This document shows, one piece after another, positions 30,849-33,274 of a stretch of 33,274 nt of DNA. The stretch covers positions 1 through 33,274 of the forward strand of contig JAEEXJ010000028.1 in NCBI GenBank assembly GCA_016291475.1, given 5' to 3'. The notes under the pieces are model-generated. The model did no database searches. It was given only the letters and a program-made list of their open reading frames with translations, and was not told the DNA's origin. A program made the translations under genes and the position numbers. Within the stretch, counting starts at the first letter, position 1. Each line of letters opens with the position of its first letter. This stretch comes from Lachnospiraceae bacterium. Lineage in GTDB: Bacteria > Bacillota_A > Clostridia > Lachnospirales > Lachnospiraceae.

Positions 30849-32594
30849 ATGGAAATAAAAACTTCCAAAAATAAAATGAAAAGACTGCTGACCTATACAA
30901 GAAAGTATATGGTCTTTGAAGTTTTTGTGCTTATCTTCGCACTTCTTTCGGTTTCTTTTTCACTTTACATTCCCGTGCTTACCGGAAGAGCGGTGGATCT
31001 TCTTACTCCGGGTGTGGGCAATATCGATATGAATGCGGTCATAAAAGCTGCATCAAAGGTTGGTATCGCCGCACTGATAAGCGCATTTTTCCAGTATCTG
31101 ATGAGCAGGGTCGGAAATCATATAACATATAATGTTGTACGTGATATCAGAAACGATGCCATGAATAAGATCCAGCAGTTATCCGTATCTTATCTGGATT
31201 CACACAGAACGGGAGATATACTCAGCAGGATGATCGCTGATGCGGATACATTTGCTGACGGTCTTCTCATGGGATTTACACAGCTTTTTACAGGTGTGAT
31301 GACGATCCTTGGAACCCTCATTTTCATGCTGAGACTCAATCCCTTTATCACACTTCTTGTTGTGCTGATCACACCGATGTCACTTCTGGTTGCCCGATTT
31401 ATCGCAACCAGATCCCATTCTCTTTTCCTGGCACAGTCACAGGCAAGAGGAGCACTTACCGAACTGACGGAAGAGATGATATCTTCCCAGAAGACGGTCA
31501 GACTCTTTTCATACGAGGATGATGCCAGAAAGAATTTTAACGAAGCGGATGATGCTCTTTGTTCAGCTTCTCTTAAAGCTATATTTATCTCAAGTCTTAC
31601 CAATCCTTCCACCAGATTTGTAAACTCCTGCGTATATGCTTTGGTTGGTATAGGCGGAGCACTTTATGCTCTTCGCGGTGGCATTACCATCGGAGGGCTT
31701 ACTGCGTTCCTCGGATATGCAAGTCAGTACACCAAGCCTTTTAATGAGATTTCCGGAGTTGTAACTGAATTCCAGAATGCGCTTGTATGTGCGGGGAGGA
31801 TTTTTGAACTTATAGATGAGGACAGTGTTATCGCCGAAGCTTCTGACCCAGTCGCAAAAGAAGAAATACATGGTGATGTAAAGATCGATAATGTTGATTT
31901 TTCATACACCGAAGACAAGCCTCTTATAGAAGATCTTAATGTGGATGTTAAGAGTGGTCAGAGAATAGCCATTGTCGGTCCCACCGGTTGCGGTAAAACA
32001 ACCATCATTAATCTTCTTATGAGATTTTACGAGCCTCGTGACGGTAAGATAATCATTGACGGAAGGGACATCCGTGAGATATCCAGAAAAGATCTCAGGA
32101 ACTGTTACGGAATGGTTCTTCAGGAGACATGGCTTAAATCAGGTACCATAGCGGACAATATACGAATGGGCAAACCTGATGCAACCGATGAAGAAGTCAT
32201 TGCCGCAGCAAAGGCTTCACATGCACACGGTTTTATCAAGAGACTTGAAAACGGCTATGATACGGTTATCGGAGAAGAGGGAGAAGGACTTTCGCAGGGA
32301 CAGAAACAGCTCCTGTGCATATCAAGAGTTATGCTGGCACTTCCTCCCATGCTTATTCTCGATGAAGCGACAAGTTCCATCGATACCAGAACGGAGCTTA
32401 AGATCCAGAGTGCATTCGCCAAGCTTATGGAAGGCCGAACCAGCTTTATAGTAGCTCACAGGCTTTCCACCATCAAAGAAGCCGACATGATACTTGTCAT
32501 GAAAGACGGACACGTTATCGAGCAGGGAACCCATTCGGAGCTTTTGGCTTCCGGCGGTTTTTACCACGAGCTTTACACGGCACAGTATTCGTGA
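30849..32594 (+). CDS. ABC half-exporter B (TM288/BmrD type, degenerate signature)
   Basis: 581 residues: six-helix exporter domain and ATPase. Walker A GPTGCGKT (377-384), signature LSQGQ (481-485) in place of LSGGQ, Walker B LILDEAT with the catalytic E506. So it has the working Walker B and the defective signature, the exact complement of half-exporter A at 24934. Paired, they would give one canonical and one degenerate ATP site, as in TM287/288. It begins five bases after the ACT gene without a clear ribosome site, so it should be translated by coupling. A terminator follows. Substrate unknown; exporting a product of aromatic amino acid catabolism is speculation from position. Confidence 0.92.
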   Translation: MEIKTSKNKMKRLLTYTRKYMVFEVFVLIFALLSVSFSLYIPVLTGRAVDLLTPGVGNIDMNAVIKAASKVGIAALISAFFQYLMSRVGNHITYNVVRDIRNDAMNKIQQLSVSYLDSHRTGDILSRMIADADTFADGLLMGFTQLFTGVMTILGTLIFMLRLNPFITLLVVLITPMSLLVARFIATRSHSLFLAQSQARGALTELTEEMISSQKTVRLFSYEDDARKNFNEADDALCSASLKAIFISSLTNPSTRFVNSCVYALVGIGGALYALRGGITIGGLTAFLGYASQYTKPFNEISGVVTEFQNALVCAGRIFELIDEDSVIAEASDPVAKEEIHGDVKIDNVDFSYTEDKPLIEDLNVDVKSGQRIAIVGPTGCGKTTIINLLMRFYEPRDGKIIIDGRDIREISRKDLRNCYGMVLQETWLKSGTIADNIRMGKPDATDEEVIAAAKASHAHGFIKRLENGYDTVIGEEGEGLSQGQKQLLCISRVMLALPPMLILDEATSSIDTRTELKIQSAFAKLMEGRTSFIVAHRLSTIKEADMILVMKDGHVIEQGTHSELLASGGFYHELYTAQYS

Positions 32595-32617
32595 TCGGAT
32601 ACAGTCAAAACAAACAA

Positions 32618-32656
32618 AAAAGGGAAGGTTCTTACAGTAAGAACCTTCCCTTTTAT
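32618..32656. terminator. Terminator ending the hisS-to-ABC array; bidirectional
   Basis: 16-bp stem AAAAGGGAAGGTTCTT / AAGAACCTTCCCTTTT with loop ACAGT. A and T tracts on both sides let it also serve the convergent DUF4097 gene. Confidence 0.9.
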
Positions 32657-32663
32657 TCTTAAT

Positions 32664-33274
32664 TTATTCAGTAAAATCTATATTTACCGATCCGCTTGTG
32701 GTTGAGATTGTCAGCTTCTTATTACCGTCACTTGAATCGCTCAGATTACTTGATCCGGATGATGTGTCTATGCTGATATTGAAATCATCTTCATTTCCGA
32801 CGATGGTTCCTCTGACATCCCCGCTTGATGCTGTTATCTTGATGCTGTTTCCGGTTTCAACTCTGTCCAGAGTAACCGATCCGGAACTGGTGGAGGATGA
32901 GAAAGAATATAAGACAGTTACATTAACAGCCTTTAGTGACCCCGAGCTTCCGTCACACTCCAGATACTGAGCACTTACATCCTCCATATATCTTGTTCCG
33001 GATGTGGTTGAGAGTCTTGCTCCTTCTTTTACGGTGACAGATTTGATGCTTATATCACCGCTATTGCATTTGGTATCAAGCAGTTCATAGATATTTGAGT
33101 TTTCAATGCTTATTCCGCCCGAAGTATTTGAAGCTGTCAGGTTTTTACATACCAGGTTTTCTACATTTATTCCCCCTGATGTATTGGACAGTTTTGCATC
33201 GGTAGCGATATCAACATCGTTAATTCTTATACCGCCGGAGGTGTTTTTAAGATCAAGAGAGCTTACATTTATTG
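32664..33274 (-). CDS. DUF4097-type beta-repeat protein (partial, 5' end outside window)
   Basis: The reading frame is open from the stop at 32664 to the right edge; at least 203 residues are visible. It is built of repeats about 20 residues long with NTSGGI or NSGDI turns (for example LKNTSGGIRINDVDI, LSNTSGGINVENLV, ASNTSGGISIENSN, CNSGDISIKSV, ISTTSGSVNIDF), the ladder-like beta-helix of DUF4097 / putative adhesin proteins. Such proteins are often membrane-anchored and sit near PspC or DUF1700 genes; the N terminus, which would show the anchor, is missing here. The ATG at 32987 is internal, not a start. Function: probably cell-envelope related, unproven. Confidence 0.85.
   Translation of the reverse strand, partial: INVSSLDLKNTSGGIRINDVDIATDAKLSNTSGGINVENLVCKNLTASNTSGGISIENSNIYELLDTKCNSGDISIKSVTVKEGARLSTTSGTRYMEDVSAQYLECDGSSGSLKAVNVTVLYSFSSSTSSGSVTLDRVETGNSIKITASSGDVRGTIVGNEDDFNISIDTSSGSSNLSDSSDGNKKLTISTTSGSVNIDFTE

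Noticed and set aside
32664..32987. A complete small protein of 107 residues at the right end
   Set aside because: The frame continues without a stop to the window edge with the same beta-repeat pattern, so the internal ATG is not the start.

Overview
The window looks like chromosome of an anaerobic Gram-positive Clostridia member, most likely Lachnospiraceae. The signs are strong AGGAG-type ribosome binding sites, sigma-A-like promoters, moderate G+C, the order apt - rel - MBL hydrolase - zinc-ribbon protein - hemZ, the pair hisS - aspS, and a ferredoxin-dependent indolepyruvate oxidoreductase. Species cannot be told from the sequence alone.

Layout. (1) 1-1194 is the edge of a mobile element: a winged-helix replication-type protein on the minus strand, helically phased TGGTCT repeats in front of it, a 3' tRNA-Leu-like fragment with an inverted copy across a terminator, and a truncated gene remnant. 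(2) 1272-5510 holds a glycine-zipper protein, pyruvate kinase, a cytoplasmic GH43 glycosidase and an EAL c-di-GMP phosphodiesterase. (3) 5597-12500 is a housekeeping run: SEC-C protein, DUF308 membrane protein, apt, bifunctional rel, MBL-fold hydrolase, zinc-ribbon membrane protein and hemZ. (4) 12506-13591 is a REP-associated tyrosine transposase with its REP units; one unit also sits inside hemZ. (5) 13603-17282 has a GGEEF diguanylate cyclase and a polar amino acid ABC importer. (6) 17283-21013 is accessory: an AT-rich lipoprotein gene between two matching terminator hairpins, a zinc-ribbon membrane protein, a degenerate PAP2-like protein, and a HipA-type kinase/antitoxin pair with a palindromic operator and apparently a leaderless message. 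(7) 21057-32594 is one long co-directional array: hisS, aspS, Sfp-type PPTase, ABC half-exporter A, iorA, iorB, paaK, ACT protein, ABC half-exporter B. (8) The window ends in a partial DUF4097 beta-repeat protein on the minus strand.

How the genes work together. Rel, hisS, aspS and the amino acid importer all concern amino acid supply, and the importer and hisS carry strikingly similar promoter/leader modules. iorA, iorB, paaK and the ACT protein form an arylpyruvate to aryl-acetyl-CoA/aryl-acetate module. The two ABC half-exporters have exactly complementary degenerate motifs (Walker B Asp in one, LSQGQ signature in the other), so they look like one heterodimeric exporter whose genes are separated by the ior-paaK-ACT block.

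Most novel-looking points: the two-gene HipA-like module, with an antitoxin that seems to fuse HTH and HipS-like parts and a leaderless operator-promoter; the split ABC exporter around the ior block; REP units recruited as protein-coding sequence in hemZ and in the transposase itself; and a second palindrome family placed at gene starts.
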